A stretch of 57,894 bases of DNA from Clostridia bacterium (GCA_003246365.1 QKAN01000144.1:1-57894), one strand, 5' to 3'; positions 45,522-54,249 are shown, counted from the first letter of the stretch. Program-made: numbers and translations. Notes: a model not told the origin generated them from the sequence alone.

Positions 45522-46256
45522 ATGAAGATTATTGTGACTGAAAACTTTCAGGAAACCTGTAAACTCGCCGCGGATATGATCGCGGATGTGATCCGCAAAA
45601 AACCGGATGCAAGACTCGGCCTCGCAACGGGCAGCACCGCGCAGGGCGTTTACCCGTTTCTGGTGGAGGCAAACCAATCTGGCGCGCTGGATTTTTCGCG
45701 CGTCAACACGGTCAATCTGGACGAATACGTCGGTCTGCCGCCGGAACACCCGCAGAGCTACCGCCGCTTTATGGACGAAAACCTGTTTGATCACATCAAC
45801 ATCGACAAAAAGAACACCGTCGTTGCCAAAGGCACGGGCGATATTGAAGAAAACGTAAAAGAATTCCGCGATGCGCTTGCGAAAAAGCCCATCGACGTGC
45901 AGTTGCTGGGAATCGGCGTGGACGGACACGTCGGGTTCAACGAACCGGGATATGTGCTCTATGACGGCGCGCATGTTGAAGAGCTGGACGAGAGCACGAT
46001 CGACGCGAACGCGCGTTTTTTCGCCACGCGGGATGAAGTGCCGACGCGCGCCATTTCGATGGGGATGGGGGACATTCTCCGCGCGAAAAAACTGCTGCTG
46101 CTCGCAACGGGCGAAAACAAAGCCGAGGCGATGAAGGGACTGCTGCTAAACGAGGAACTCTCCGCGCAGAACCCCGCAACGCTGGTAAAAACACATCCGG
46201 ATGTAACGGTAATCATCGACCGCGCGCTGGCAAAGCGCGTCGGCTACATTCAGTAA
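45522..46256 (+). CDS. nagB: Glucosamine-6-phosphate deaminase
   Basis: 244-residue aldose-ketose isomerase that turns GlcN-6-P into fructose-6-P and ammonia. Shown by GLATGSTAQGVYPFL (phosphate loop), NLDEYVGLPPEHPQSYRRFM (catalytic Asp), LLGIGVDGHVGFNEP (active-site His; the usual HIAFNEP is HVGFNEP here) and FATRDEVPTRAISMGMGDIL. Length is typical of the short Bacillus-type enzyme without an allosteric tail. Third gene of the nag operon. Confidence 0.96.
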   Translation: MKIIVTENFQETCKLAADMIADVIRKKPDARLGLATGSTAQGVYPFLVEANQSGALDFSRVNTVNLDEYVGLPPEHPQSYRRFMDENLFDHINIDKKNTVVAKGTGDIEENVKEFRDALAKKPIDVQLLGIGVDGHVGFNEPGYVLYDGAHVEELDESTIDANARFFATRDEVPTRAISMGMGDILRAKKLLLLATGENKAEAMKGLLLNEELSAQNPATLVKTHPDVTVIIDRALAKRVGYIQ

Positions 46257-46267
46257 AGGCGGTTACG

Positions 46268-47644
46268 ATGCGGTATCTTGGAATCGACTATGGCTACCCG
46301 CGCATGCCGGAGCTGGATCGTGGATTTATTCCGATGGGCGCGTGGATGCGCGCTTATGAGGCCGAGGCAACCAAACCGGTGCGCATTGCGGTTGAGGCTT
46401 CGAACGGACGCGTGGTTACGCGCGACACCGCGTTGATTCAGGACGGCGCGCATGAGCAGGCCGACTTTCGTTATCTGGAGCGGATGGTAAAGTTCTTGCT
46501 CTGGAGCGTTGGCGGCTGTCGTGTGACCATCTGCGGCGCGGATGCACTCGCGGAGCGGCTGAAGCGCGAATACGCGCCTTCCGGCGCACGCGCGTTTGAC
46601 GCGGGATTCATGGACGATGTGTTCGAGTGCGGATTCTCTGTTTCCGCCTGTCAGGACAGCGCGTTTCCCGCTGCCTGCGGCGAGGCGGTTTCCATCGGCG
46701 GAAATACAAGCGGATGTCGCATCGGGTTCGACGCGGGCGGCAGCGACCGCAAGGTTTCCGCAGTGATCGACGGAGAAACGGTATATTCCGAAGAAGTCGT
46801 CTGGCATCCGAAAACGCAGAGCGACCCGAACTATCACTATGAAGAGATCGTTCGCGCGTTTCAAACCGCTGCGGAACAGATGCCGCGCGTCGACGCAATC
46901 GGCGTTTCATCCGCCGGCGTTTTTGTGGGCAACAGCCCTATGGTTTCCTCTTTGTTTTTAAAGGTGCCGCGCAGCGAGCGCCCCTTTGTGAAGGATATTT
47001 ATAACGCTGCAGCGCGCGCGGTCGGCAACCCGCCGATCGCCGTTGCCAACGACGGGGACGTGACCGCGCTTGCCGGGGCGATGGAACTCAACGCTGGCTG
47101 CGTGATGGGTCTTGCGATGGGAACGAGCGAAGCGGTCGGCTATGTCAACGCAGACGGAAACATCCTCGGTTGGTTCAACGAACTGGCGTTTGCTCCCGTT
47201 GACCTGAGCGAGGACGCGGCGATCGACGAATGGTCGGGCGACCGGGGCGTTGGCTGCAAATATTTTTCGCAGGATGCGGTCATCAAGCTGGCTCCCGCAG
47301 CGGGAATCACCCTCAGCGATTCGCTGACGCCCGCGGAGAAGCTCAAGGAAGTGCAAAAGCTGCTTGAGGCGGGCATCGTCGCGGCGGAGGGGATTTATCG
47401 CTCCATCGGCGTGTATCTGGCGCATGTGCTTGAGCTATACGACCAATTCTACGACATTCGTCATCTGCTGCTGTTGGGGCGCGTCGTTTCCGGCAAAGGC
47501 GGTTTCCTGATTGAGACGGCCTGCCGCGAAACGCTGGCAAGCGATTACCCGGCATTGGCGGAAAAGGTAGAACTGATTCTGCCGGACGAGGCATCCCGTC
47601 GCGTCGGGCAATCTGTTGCCGCGGCAAGTCTGCCGCGCGCCTGA
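46268..47644 (+). CDS. ROK-like sugar kinase with N-terminal extension
   Basis: 458 residues. The ASKHA ATPase fold is seen as GFDAGGSDRKVSAVIDGETV (phosphate 1, starting near residue 155), IGVSSAGVFVG, VANDGDVTALAGAM (catalytic Asp) and GLAMGTSEAVGYV (phosphate 2). The usual ROK zinc signature CxCGxxGC is missing. The first 150 residues (MRYLGIDYGYPRMPELDRGF and beyond) are an extra region containing another ASKHA-like GIDYG opening, perhaps a degenerate duplicate half. Sitting after nagB with an 11-nt gap, it probably phosphorylates an amino sugar such as GlcNAc, feeding NagA (inference). Confidence 0.8.
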   Translation: MRYLGIDYGYPRMPELDRGFIPMGAWMRAYEAEATKPVRIAVEASNGRVVTRDTALIQDGAHEQADFRYLERMVKFLLWSVGGCRVTICGADALAERLKREYAPSGARAFDAGFMDDVFECGFSVSACQDSAFPAACGEAVSIGGNTSGCRIGFDAGGSDRKVSAVIDGETVYSEEVVWHPKTQSDPNYHYEEIVRAFQTAAEQMPRVDAIGVSSAGVFVGNSPMVSSLFLKVPRSERPFVKDIYNAAARAVGNPPIAVANDGDVTALAGAMELNAGCVMGLAMGTSEAVGYVNADGNILGWFNELAFAPVDLSEDAAIDEWSGDRGVGCKYFSQDAVIKLAPAAGITLSDSLTPAEKLKEVQKLLEAGIVAAEGIYRSIGVYLAHVLELYDQFYDIRHLLLLGRVVSGKGGFLIETACRETLASDYPALAEKVELILPDEASRRVGQSVAAASLPRA

Positions 47645-47700
47645 TTCGCTGGAGCGGAAATACGGTTTTGTGAAATCCAGAAAAAAGTTGCACACAATCG

Positions 47701-47729
47701 TTGTTTCACGCAGAAAAGAAGAATATACT
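47701..47729 (+). promoter_or_regulatory. Possible promoter for the hydroxyacid dehydrogenase
   Basis: TTGTTT (47701-47706), 17-bp spacer, TATACT (47724-47729). It overlaps the terminator of the nag operon, whose stem begins about where this promoter would start RNA. Confidence 0.5.
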
Positions 47730-47734
47730 AAATA

Positions 47735-47770
47735 CCCAGGCAGGGAGAAATCCGGCCTGGGTTTTGTTTT
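47735..47770 (+). terminator. Terminator after the nag operon (or leader attenuator of the dehydrogenase)
   Basis: CCCAGGC/GCCTGGG stem, 13-nt loop, then TTTTGTTTT. It lies 91 nt after the kinase stop and 21 nt before the next gene. Confidence 0.75.
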
Positions 47771-47790
47771 ATATTCGAAAGGAGCACAGC

Positions 47791-48741
47791 ATGAAAATCG
47801 TTGTTTTGGATGGACACGCCCTCAATCCGGGGGATCTGAGCTGGGAGGGACTGAATGCGTTTGGCGAAACGACGGTTTATGAAAACATGCCGGACGAACA
47901 GATCGTTTCCAGCATCGGAGATGCGGAGGCGGTTTTGATCAATAAAGCGCCGATTACAAGGGAAACGCTCGCGGCGTGCCCGCAGATTCGCTATGTCGGT
48001 GTGCTGGCGACGGGATACAACACGATTGATCTCGCCGCCGCGAAGGAACACGGCGTGGTGGTCAGCAATGTGCCGACGTATGGCACGGCTGCGGTTGCGC
48101 AATATGCAATTGCGATGCTGCTGGAAATCTGCAACCGCGTCGGACATCACAGCGCTGAGGTGCGCTCCGGCCGCTGGAGCAAAGAGGATTGGTGCTTCTG
48201 GGACTATCCATTGATCGAGCTGGAAGGAAAGACCATCGGCATCATCGGCTACGGGCGAATTGGTCGGCGAACGGGGGAGATTGCGCGCGCGCTGGGCATG
48301 AACCTTCTGGCTTACGACGCAAACGCCGCCGCTCTGGCGAGCGTAAAAGAAGCGGTCGATCTGCCGACGCTGCTTGCCGAATCGGACGTGGTCAGCCTGC
48401 ACTGTCCGCTGTTTCCCGAAACGGTCGGTATGATCAACAAAGAGACAATTGCCAGGATGAAGACCGGCGCGATCCTGCTCAACAACAGCCGCGGGCCGCT
48501 GGTGGTGGACGCGGACCTTGCCGACGCGCTCAATAGCGGAAAACTTTTCGCGGCGGGGCTGGACGTGGTGAGCGAGGAGCCGATCAATGCCGACAACCCG
48601 CTACTGACCGCAAAAAACTGCTTCATTACGCCGCATATCTCCTGGGCGCCGAAGGAAACGCGCCAGCGTCTGCTGGATATCGCGTTTGAAAATCTGCAAA
48701 GTTGGATCAACGGAAAACCGGTCAACGTCGTAAATCCGTAA
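47791..48741 (+). CDS. D-isomer-specific 2-hydroxyacid dehydrogenase (hydroxypyruvate/glycerate type)
   Basis: 316 residues; start ATG 47791 after AAGGAG. It has the Rossmann loop IGIIGYGRIGRRTGEIARALG (about 144-164), catalytic Arg in LLNNSRGPLVVD, Glu in VVSEEPINADNPL and His in FITPHISWAPKETR. Best resembles glycerate dehydrogenase/hydroxypyruvate reductase, which links hydroxypyruvate to D-glycerate. The acidic residue after the loop is not obvious, so cofactor choice cannot be judged. It stands alone between terminators. Confidence 0.9.
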   Translation: MKIVVLDGHALNPGDLSWEGLNAFGETTVYENMPDEQIVSSIGDAEAVLINKAPITRETLAACPQIRYVGVLATGYNTIDLAAAKEHGVVVSNVPTYGTAAVAQYAIAMLLEICNRVGHHSAEVRSGRWSKEDWCFWDYPLIELEGKTIGIIGYGRIGRRTGEIARALGMNLLAYDANAAALASVKEAVDLPTLLAESDVVSLHCPLFPETVGMINKETIARMKTGAILLNNSRGPLVVDADLADALNSGKLFAAGLDVVSEEPINADNPLLTAKNCFITPHISWAPKETRQRLLDIAFENLQSWINGKPVNVVNP

Positions 48742-48770
48742 GTAAGCATCGTCTCGCGATGAAACAAAGA

Positions 48771-48798
48771 AAGACCCGCCGTTCATTCGGCGGGTCTT
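48771..48798. terminator. Bidirectional terminator between the dehydrogenase and glpP
   Basis: AAGACCCGCCG/CGGCGGGTCTT 11-bp stem, loop TTCATT. T-rich mainly on the minus strand (toward the glpP end). Confidence 0.8.
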
Positions 48799-48815
48799 AT
48801 GATTCTGGTTTGGTT

Positions 48816-49427
48816 TTACATCGACCATGTATTCGGACTGGAGGCGGAGACCGCGAGCGCGCCGGCTTGCAGCGCCGCGATCACGTCCTCCTTTTCGTGA
48901 ATGAATCCGCCAGCGATAATTGGAACATCGACGCGTTCCTTGAGCGTTGCAATCACCTTTGGCAAAAGCCCAGGCAGGATCTCCACAAAATCCGGCTTGC
49001 TCTGCTGAATCAGCTGCTCAAAACTGCTCAAAGAGCGCGAATCGAGCATAAACCCGCGCTGAATTGCGGCGAGGCCGAGCTGTTTTGCCCGCTTGATGAG
49101 CGCGCCGCGCGTACTGATGATTCCCTCTGCGCCTGTTTCGCGAAAGATTGCGTCTACGGCAATTTCCTTTGAGGAAAGGCCGTCGATCAGGTCGAGATGG
49201 ATGACGCAAAGCTTGTCGCTTTCGTGCACACGCCGGGTGAGTTCGCCGATGTCGAGCACGTTGCCCATTAGCAGAAAGACCACACGGCAGTCGGACTTCA
49301 GCGCAAGGGCGAGTTCTTCTTCGTTTCCTGCGGCGGCGACGACGGGGTTGATCTGCAGTTGTTCCAATAATAACTGAGCGGCTTTTTCCAAGTCTGTTTC
49401 CTCTGTTTGGTTCTTTATTGACAGCAT
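48816..49427 (-). CDS. GlpP-family glycerol-3-phosphate-responsive antiterminator
   Basis: 203-residue protein of the GlpP family, a TIM-barrel-like RNA-binding antiterminator that in Bacillus, with glycerol-3-phosphate, lets transcription pass leader terminators of glp genes. Recognised by VVFLLMGNVLDIGELTRRVH, CVIHLDLIDGLSSKEIAVD, GIISTRGALIKRAKQLG, QRGFMLDSRSL, PDFVEILPGLLPKVI and IIAGGFIHEKEDVIAAL. I start at ATG 49427 (TTG 49451 is an alternative); neither has a ribosome-binding site, and an extended -10 (TGA TAAAAT, 49440-49432 minus strand) lies directly upstream. It is divergent from a gene whose leader has an intrinsic terminator, the expected target. Confidence 0.88.
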   Translation of the reverse strand: MLSIKNQTEETDLEKAAQLLLEQLQINPVVAAAGNEEELALALKSDCRVVFLLMGNVLDIGELTRRVHESDKLCVIHLDLIDGLSSKEIAVDAIFRETGAEGIISTRGALIKRAKQLGLAAIQRGFMLDSRSLSSFEQLIQQSKPDFVEILPGLLPKVIATLKERVDVPIIAGGFIHEKEDVIAALQAGALAVSASSPNTWSM

Positions 49428-49494
49428 ATTGATTTTATCAGGAAAGCGCAACAGATATGCGCAAAAAACTGAAATAAAACCGGAAAAACAGGAT

Positions 49495-49523
49495 TTGACA
49501 GACAGTACATTTCAGGATATGAT
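49495..49523 (+). promoter_or_regulatory. Promoter of the malate dehydrogenase/malic enzyme operon
   Basis: TTGACA (49495-49500), 17-bp spacer, TATGAT (49518-49523). Confidence 0.85.
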
Positions 49524-49559
49524 AGGACTGTACAAAGGTTCCATTGAGATTTGGAGTTT

Positions 49560-49598
49560 GGAGCGGCGCACGAGTATTTTTGCGTATGCTCCTTTTTT
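49560..49598 (+). promoter_or_regulatory. Leader terminator (antitermination switch) before the Ldh2/malic-enzyme operon
   Basis: GGAGC (49560-49564) pairs with GCTCC (49588-49592), inner CGCA/TGCG, then six T (49593-49598). It lies about 30 nt after the predicted start point and 92 nt before the gene. The neighbouring divergent gene is a GlpP-type antiterminator. Confidence 0.6.
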
Positions 49599-49690
49599 CA
49601 TGTCCGCGCTAAAAAAGCAAAAACAGGCGCGAAGAAAAGAACGAAATAGTTTGACAAGAACAAAGAGAATATGCAGGAGGAAAATGACCT

Positions 49691-50803
49691 ATGGCAGAGA
49701 CAAGACCGTATATCCCGTGGGAAATGATTCACAACTTTATGGTTGACTCGTTTGTGGCTTATGGCATACCGAAAGATGACGCAGAGATCTGCACCGACGT
49801 ACTGTTGGAGAGTGACCGCCGCGGCATCGAGAGCCACGGCTGCAACCGTTTTAAACCCATCTATCTGGATCGTATTGACAAAGGCATTTTAAACCCCGTC
49901 ACCGAATATGAAGTGGTCAAAGAAACGCCGACCACGTTGGTCGTAGATGCACACGACGGCATGGGCATGGTTGCGAGCCACAAGGCGATGACGACCATCA
50001 TCGAAAAGGCGAAGAAGTATGGTATGGCGATGGCTGCCATCCGCAACAGCTCGCACTACGGCATCGCGGGCTACTGGACCAGCATGGCGGTGAAAGAAGG
50101 ATTGATCGGCATTTCCGGCACCAACGCGCGTCCTTCCATCGCTCCGACGTTCGGCGTGGAAAACATGCTCGGCACAAACCCGCTTACGTTCGGTCTGCCG
50201 ACGGATGAGGACTTCCCGTTCACGCTGGACTGCGCGACGAGCATCAGTCAGCGCGGAAAAATTGAATATTATGCCAGAAGCGGCAAAGACACCCCTGCGG
50301 GCATGGTCATCGGACGCGACGGCAGCGCCATGACGGACAGCCCGGCAATCTTAAAAGGTCTCACGGATGGCACCGCCGCGCTTGCGCCGCTGGGCGGCAT
50401 CGGCGAGGAACTTGCCGGATACAAAGGCTATGGCTATGCAACGGTTGTTGAAATTTTCTCCGCCGCGTTCCAGGCCGGCAGCTTCCTGAAGATGTGTGTC
50501 GACCGCGACGAAAACGGCAACAAGAAACCGTATCACCTCGGACATTTCTTCATCGTCATCGATCCCGAGGCGTTCTGCGGACTTGAAACATTCAAAAAGA
50601 TCGCGGGTGAAATTCTCCGTGAACTGCGCGCCTCCGAAAAAGCGCCGGGTCAGGAGCGCATCTATACCGCAGGTGAAAAAGAATACCTCGTTTGGCAGGA
50701 TCGCAAGGATAAGGGCGTTCCCGTTGGCGAGGCGGTGCAGAAGGAATTTATCGCGATTCGCGATAAAAAGAACCTGCCATACAAATTCCCGTTTGAACAG
50801 TAA
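49691..50803 (+). CDS. Malate/L-lactate/ureidoglycolate dehydrogenase family oxidoreductase (Ldh2)
   Basis: 370-residue NAD(P)-dependent enzyme of the Ldh_2 family (PF02615), unlike Rossmann-type dehydrogenases. Visible: SDRRGIESHGCNRFKPIYLD (catalytic His in ESHG), VVDAHDGMGMVASHKAM, AAIRNSSHYGIAGYWT (second His), GTNPLTFGLPTDEDFPFTLD, and GGIGEELAGYKGYGYATVVE. Given the malic enzyme directly after it (17-nt gap), malate is the likely substrate, but lactate, ureidoglycolate and sulfolactate relatives exist. Start after AGGAGGAAAATG; the preceding leader holds the terminator described above. Confidence 0.9.
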   Translation: MAETRPYIPWEMIHNFMVDSFVAYGIPKDDAEICTDVLLESDRRGIESHGCNRFKPIYLDRIDKGILNPVTEYEVVKETPTTLVVDAHDGMGMVASHKAMTTIIEKAKKYGMAMAAIRNSSHYGIAGYWTSMAVKEGLIGISGTNARPSIAPTFGVENMLGTNPLTFGLPTDEDFPFTLDCATSISQRGKIEYYARSGKDTPAGMVIGRDGSAMTDSPAILKGLTDGTAALAPLGGIGEELAGYKGYGYATVVEIFSAAFQAGSFLKMCVDRDENGNKKPYHLGHFFIVIDPEAFCGLETFKKIAGEILRELRASEKAPGQERIYTAGEKEYLVWQDRKDKGVPVGEAVQKEFIAIRDKKNLPYKFPFEQ

Positions 50804-50820
50804 AAAAGGAGAGAGTAACC

Positions 50821-51996
50821 ATGGATTACGCAAAAGAATCGCTTCGCCTGCATGGTGAATGGAAGGGCAAGATCGAGGTAAAAGCGACCGTACCCGTTGC
50901 CACGCGGGAGGACCTCTCGCTGGCGTATACACCCGGCGTTGCGCAGCCGTGCCTCGAGATTGAAAAGGACGTCAACCTCAGCTACGAACTCACCCGCCGC
51001 TGGAATCTCTGCGCGGTTGTGACGGACGGAACCGCCGTGCTCGGCCTTGGCGACATCGGTCCGGAAGCGGGCATGCCGGTTATGGAAGGCAAATGCGTGC
51101 TCTTCAAGGCGTTTGGCGATGTAGACGCGTTCCCGCTCTGCGTCAAGAGCAAGGAAGTGGACGATATCGTCAACACCGTATACCTCATCAGCGGCAGCTT
51201 CGGCGGCATCAATCTGGAGGACATCTCCGCGCCCCGCTGCTTCGAAATTGAACGCAAACTCAAGGAAAAGTGCGACATCCCGATTTTCCACGACGACCAG
51301 CACGGCACCGCTGTGGTTACTCTTGCGGGGTTGATCAACGCGCTGCGCGTTGTCGGCAAGAAGAAAGAAGATGTGAAAATCGTCATTAACGGCGCAGGCG
51401 CGGCGGCCATCAGCGTAACCAAACTGCTGCTGTCCGACGGTTTTGCGGATGTGACGCTTTGCGACCGTAAAGGCGCGATCTACGAAGGCCGCAAAGAAGG
51501 CATGAACTGGATCAAGGAAGAGATGGCGCTTGTCACCAACCGCTCGAAAAAGCAGGGTTCGCTTGCGGATGCAATGGTTGGCGCGGATGTGTTCATCGGC
51601 GTTTCTGCACCGAAGATGGTTACCACCGATATGGTGAAGACCATGAACAAAGACGCGATTATCTTTGCCTGCGCAAACCCCACGCCGGAAATTTTCCCGG
51701 ATGAGGCGAAAGAGGGCGGCGCGAAAGTGATCGCAACGGGCAGAAGCGATTTCCCGAACCAGATCAACAACGTTCTGGCGTTCCCCGGTATTTTCCGCGG
51801 TACGTTCGATGTTCGCGCAAGCGACATCAACGACGAGATGAAGATTGCTGCGGCATACGCGCTTGCAAGCTTGATTCCGGCGGAAGAACTCAACCCGGAT
51901 TACATTATCCCGAAGGCGTTTGATCCACGCGTTGGCAAAACGGTTTCCGCTGCGGTTGCGGAAGCGGCGAGAAAGAGCGGGGTTGCGCGTATTTAA
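50821..51996 (+). CDS. Malic enzyme (NAD(P)-dependent, decarboxylating)
   Basis: 391 residues, short bacterial malic enzyme that oxidatively decarboxylates malate to pyruvate. Signature blocks: LSLAYTPGVAQPCLEI (catalytic Tyr), GDIGPEAGMPVMEGK, GINLEDISAPRCFEIE (metal-binding Glu-Asp), FHDDQHGTAVV (metal Asp), the Rossmann INGAGAAAISVTKLL, and FACANPTPEIFPDEA. Cofactor choice unclear. Together with the preceding enzyme it gives a malate/oxaloacetate/pyruvate node able to exchange reducing power. Ends before a strong terminator. Confidence 0.95.
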   Translation: MDYAKESLRLHGEWKGKIEVKATVPVATREDLSLAYTPGVAQPCLEIEKDVNLSYELTRRWNLCAVVTDGTAVLGLGDIGPEAGMPVMEGKCVLFKAFGDVDAFPLCVKSKEVDDIVNTVYLISGSFGGINLEDISAPRCFEIERKLKEKCDIPIFHDDQHGTAVVTLAGLINALRVVGKKKEDVKIVINGAGAAAISVTKLLLSDGFADVTLCDRKGAIYEGRKEGMNWIKEEMALVTNRSKKQGSLADAMVGADVFIGVSAPKMVTTDMVKTMNKDAIIFACANPTPEIFPDEAKEGGAKVIATGRSDFPNQINNVLAFPGIFRGTFDVRASDINDEMKIAAAYALASLIPAEELNPDYIIPKAFDPRVGKTVSAAVAEAARKSGVARI

Positions 51997-52028
51997 TTGA
52001 ATACGTAAATACCTGAATCGTATCCATC

Positions 52029-52067
52029 AGCGGCAGTCCTGCTTATGCGGTGACTGCCGCTTTTTTT
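52029..52067 (+). terminator. Terminator of the malic enzyme operon
   Basis: AGCGGCAGTC/GACTGCCGCT stem followed by a run of seven T. Confidence 0.9.
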
Positions 52068-52108
52068 GCATTATTATTTCAGGAATGTTGCTTTATGCGT
52101 ATTTTATA

Positions 52109-52137
52109 ATGACAAACGATAGGAAAATCGGTATAAT
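52109..52137 (+). promoter_or_regulatory. Promoter of the diguanylate cyclase gene
   Basis: ATGACA (52109-52114), 17-bp spacer, TATAAT (52132-52137). It yields an about 170-nt leader, 52144-52314. I found no match to the c-di-GMP riboswitch or another known class there. Confidence 0.75.
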
Positions 52138-52314
52138 TTTTTCATAAAACATGTTACAAAATAAAAAAGTAGACTCACAATTCCCTGCAAACAAAGATTG
52201 ACGGGCCCCCTGTAAAATCGCCGATTTGTCTGATGTTACGAGACGCTAAAAAAATATCGGCCGGCATGGGTTATCAAACGCAGGACGCACATCAACAAAG
52301 AAGGGCGGAAAATC

Positions 52315-54249
52315 GTGAGAAAGAGTGAAACCGCACACTCTTCAACTGCTGAAGTCATACGCTATTTTGGATTTCCGCTGTTTGCGGTGATCGTTTTGAT
52401 CATCGCTTTTTTTGCAACGCAAAACGAGGTGGAAGCGGAGATACAAAAGGGCACGTATCAGATGCTCAGAGATGCGACGCTTCAACAAAGAATAACGTTG
52501 GCGCGGCATGTCGAACTGCTGGCGACGCGCGTCAAGCTCATTGCGGACTATGACAGCGACACCGGACCGAACACCTTGGTAGAATCGCTCAGAACCGAGT
52601 TGACGGGGGACGCTAGAAATTTTGCTGTTGGATACGCCAACAAGCAGGGCTATCTTTTATACAGTGATCAGGGCGTAGCCAATGTTTCCGATCAGGATTG
52701 GTTTATCCGCAGCCTTCTCGGGGAAACGGTGGTGGCAATCACCTCTGAGTTTTCGGAGGAAGGGCAGACGGATGTTCTTGTTTCCGCGCATGTAGAGACC
52801 AAAGACGGGTTGGAAGGCGTTTTATTTGCAACGCTGAACGGAGATAATTTTTCGAATATGCTGGATACGCTGGCATACGACGGACAGGCGTTTTCGTTTG
52901 TTTGCGACAAAACAGGACTTGTTTTGTTTACCGAACGCGGCGAACTGTTTCCGTCTATCGGCGAGAATGTGTTCGACGTCATCAACGATAACACGCTGAT
53001 TCGCAGCGCCAGCATGCAGAATCTTCAAGTTGAGCTAACCAATCAGCTGCAGGCAGAGTTCGAATTTGAACATGATGGACAAACATATTACGCGGTTTGC
53101 GAAGCGGTCGGCGTTCGGGACTGGTACGTCGTTTCTGCGGTTGGTGGGGACGCGGCGGATATGATTCAACGTCAGGTTGGCTTGTATCAAATGGGCATGC
53201 TCTTTATCATGCTGTTGATGGGTGTTGCGCTGACGCTGCAGGCGTATAATCACGAGCGCAATACGGTGAAAAAACTCGAAAACGATAAAGATTTACTCCG
53301 GCAGAGCGCAGAGCGATATCAACTGATTACGCAGTTGTCAAAAGAGGTGTTTTTCGAGGTCAATCTGGATTCCGGTTCGATTACGTTTAACGATAGCTTT
53401 GAGGCGATGTTCGGCGTTCCGGCGCCGATCTGCTCGATTGAACGGCCGGATTTATGCATGAATCTGTTCTTTGCTTCGGATTACAAGCTGTTTCTTAGCC
53501 TGATCAACCGCTTGCGTGCGGGTGATGCGGAAGCGCGCGACGAAATGCGCATGCTCAACGCGCGCGGAATTGCGCGTTGGAAATTGGTGGAAATTTTTAC
53601 CATCTTTGACCAAAACGGGAATGCAAAGCAACTGGTTGGCAAAATTGCGGATATCGAACACCAAAAACAGTCTATGCAGCGCTTGATTCGCCGCGCGGAC
53701 AGTGAACCGCTGACGGGGTTGCTCAACCGCGGCGCGCTGGAGCGAAACGTAAAATCGTATCTTACTGGCGAGGGTTCCGGCGGGAAACATGCCTTGCTGA
53801 TTCTGGATTTTGATAATTTCAAAGCGGTAAACGATACGCTCGGCCACGCAAAGGGAGACAATCTGCTTGTTTCGTTTGCGGCTGGCATGAAGCGGCTTTT
53901 CCGCGCGGGGGACGATCTTTCCCGCATCGGCGGAGACGAATATATGGCGTTTATCAAAAACATTCATGCGGACGACGACGCGCTTGACAAAGCGGAGGCG
54001 ATGCGCGCGGAGATGGCTGCGCTGAGCAAAAGAATCGGAATTCCCGTTTCTTTGAGCATCGGCATCGCGATGTATCCGCGCGACGGAAACACCTTTGAAA
54101 AGTTGTATAAAGCCGCGGACAAAGCGCTCTATCAAGTGAAGAAAAACGGAAAGAACGCGGTTGCACTATATGCTTGCATGGCGCAGACGGATGGAAAAGA
54201 ATTGCCGGTGTCGGTGTTGACCAATATCGACAGCGAAACAAAAGAATAG
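52315..54249 (+). CDS. Membrane-bound Cache-PAS-GGDEF diguanylate cyclase
   Basis: 644 residues; GTG start after GGGCGG. Domain order: membrane helix (about 17-36), an extracellular Cache-type sensor (about 40-285) with WFIRSLLGET and DWYVVSAVGG, second membrane helix (about 292-313), a coiled linker (NTVKKLENDKDLLRQSAERY), a PAS domain (about 335-450), then GGDEF (about 465-625). The active site is RIGGDEY (Gly539-Gly-Asp-Glu542). A product-inhibition I-site RxxD (RAGD) lies exactly five residues before it, so it should make c-di-GMP under feedback control. The signal bound by the Cache domain is unknown. It may share a transcript with the GtrA gene behind it. Confidence 0.93.
   Translation: MRKSETAHSSTAEVIRYFGFPLFAVIVLIIAFFATQNEVEAEIQKGTYQMLRDATLQQRITLARHVELLATRVKLIADYDSDTGPNTLVESLRTELTGDARNFAVGYANKQGYLLYSDQGVANVSDQDWFIRSLLGETVVAITSEFSEEGQTDVLVSAHVETKDGLEGVLFATLNGDNFSNMLDTLAYDGQAFSFVCDKTGLVLFTERGELFPSIGENVFDVINDNTLIRSASMQNLQVELTNQLQAEFEFEHDGQTYYAVCEAVGVRDWYVVSAVGGDAADMIQRQVGLYQMGMLFIMLLMGVALTLQAYNHERNTVKKLENDKDLLRQSAERYQLITQLSKEVFFEVNLDSGSITFNDSFEAMFGVPAPICSIERPDLCMNLFFASDYKLFLSLINRLRAGDAEARDEMRMLNARGIARWKLVEIFTIFDQNGNAKQLVGKIADIEHQKQSMQRLIRRADSEPLTGLLNRGALERNVKSYLTGEGSGGKHALLILDFDNFKAVNDTLGHAKGDNLLVSFAAGMKRLFRAGDDLSRIGGDEYMAFIKNIHADDDALDKAEAMRAEMAALSKRIGIPVSLSIGIAMYPRDGNTFEKLYKAADKALYQVKKNGKNAVALYACMAQTDGKELPVSVLTNIDSETKE

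Noticed and set aside
52144-52314. Possible c-di-GMP riboswitch before the diguanylate cyclase
   Set aside because: I could not fit the GEMM-type consensus or its tetraloop/receptor pairing; only a trivial AAATC/GATTT stem is present.
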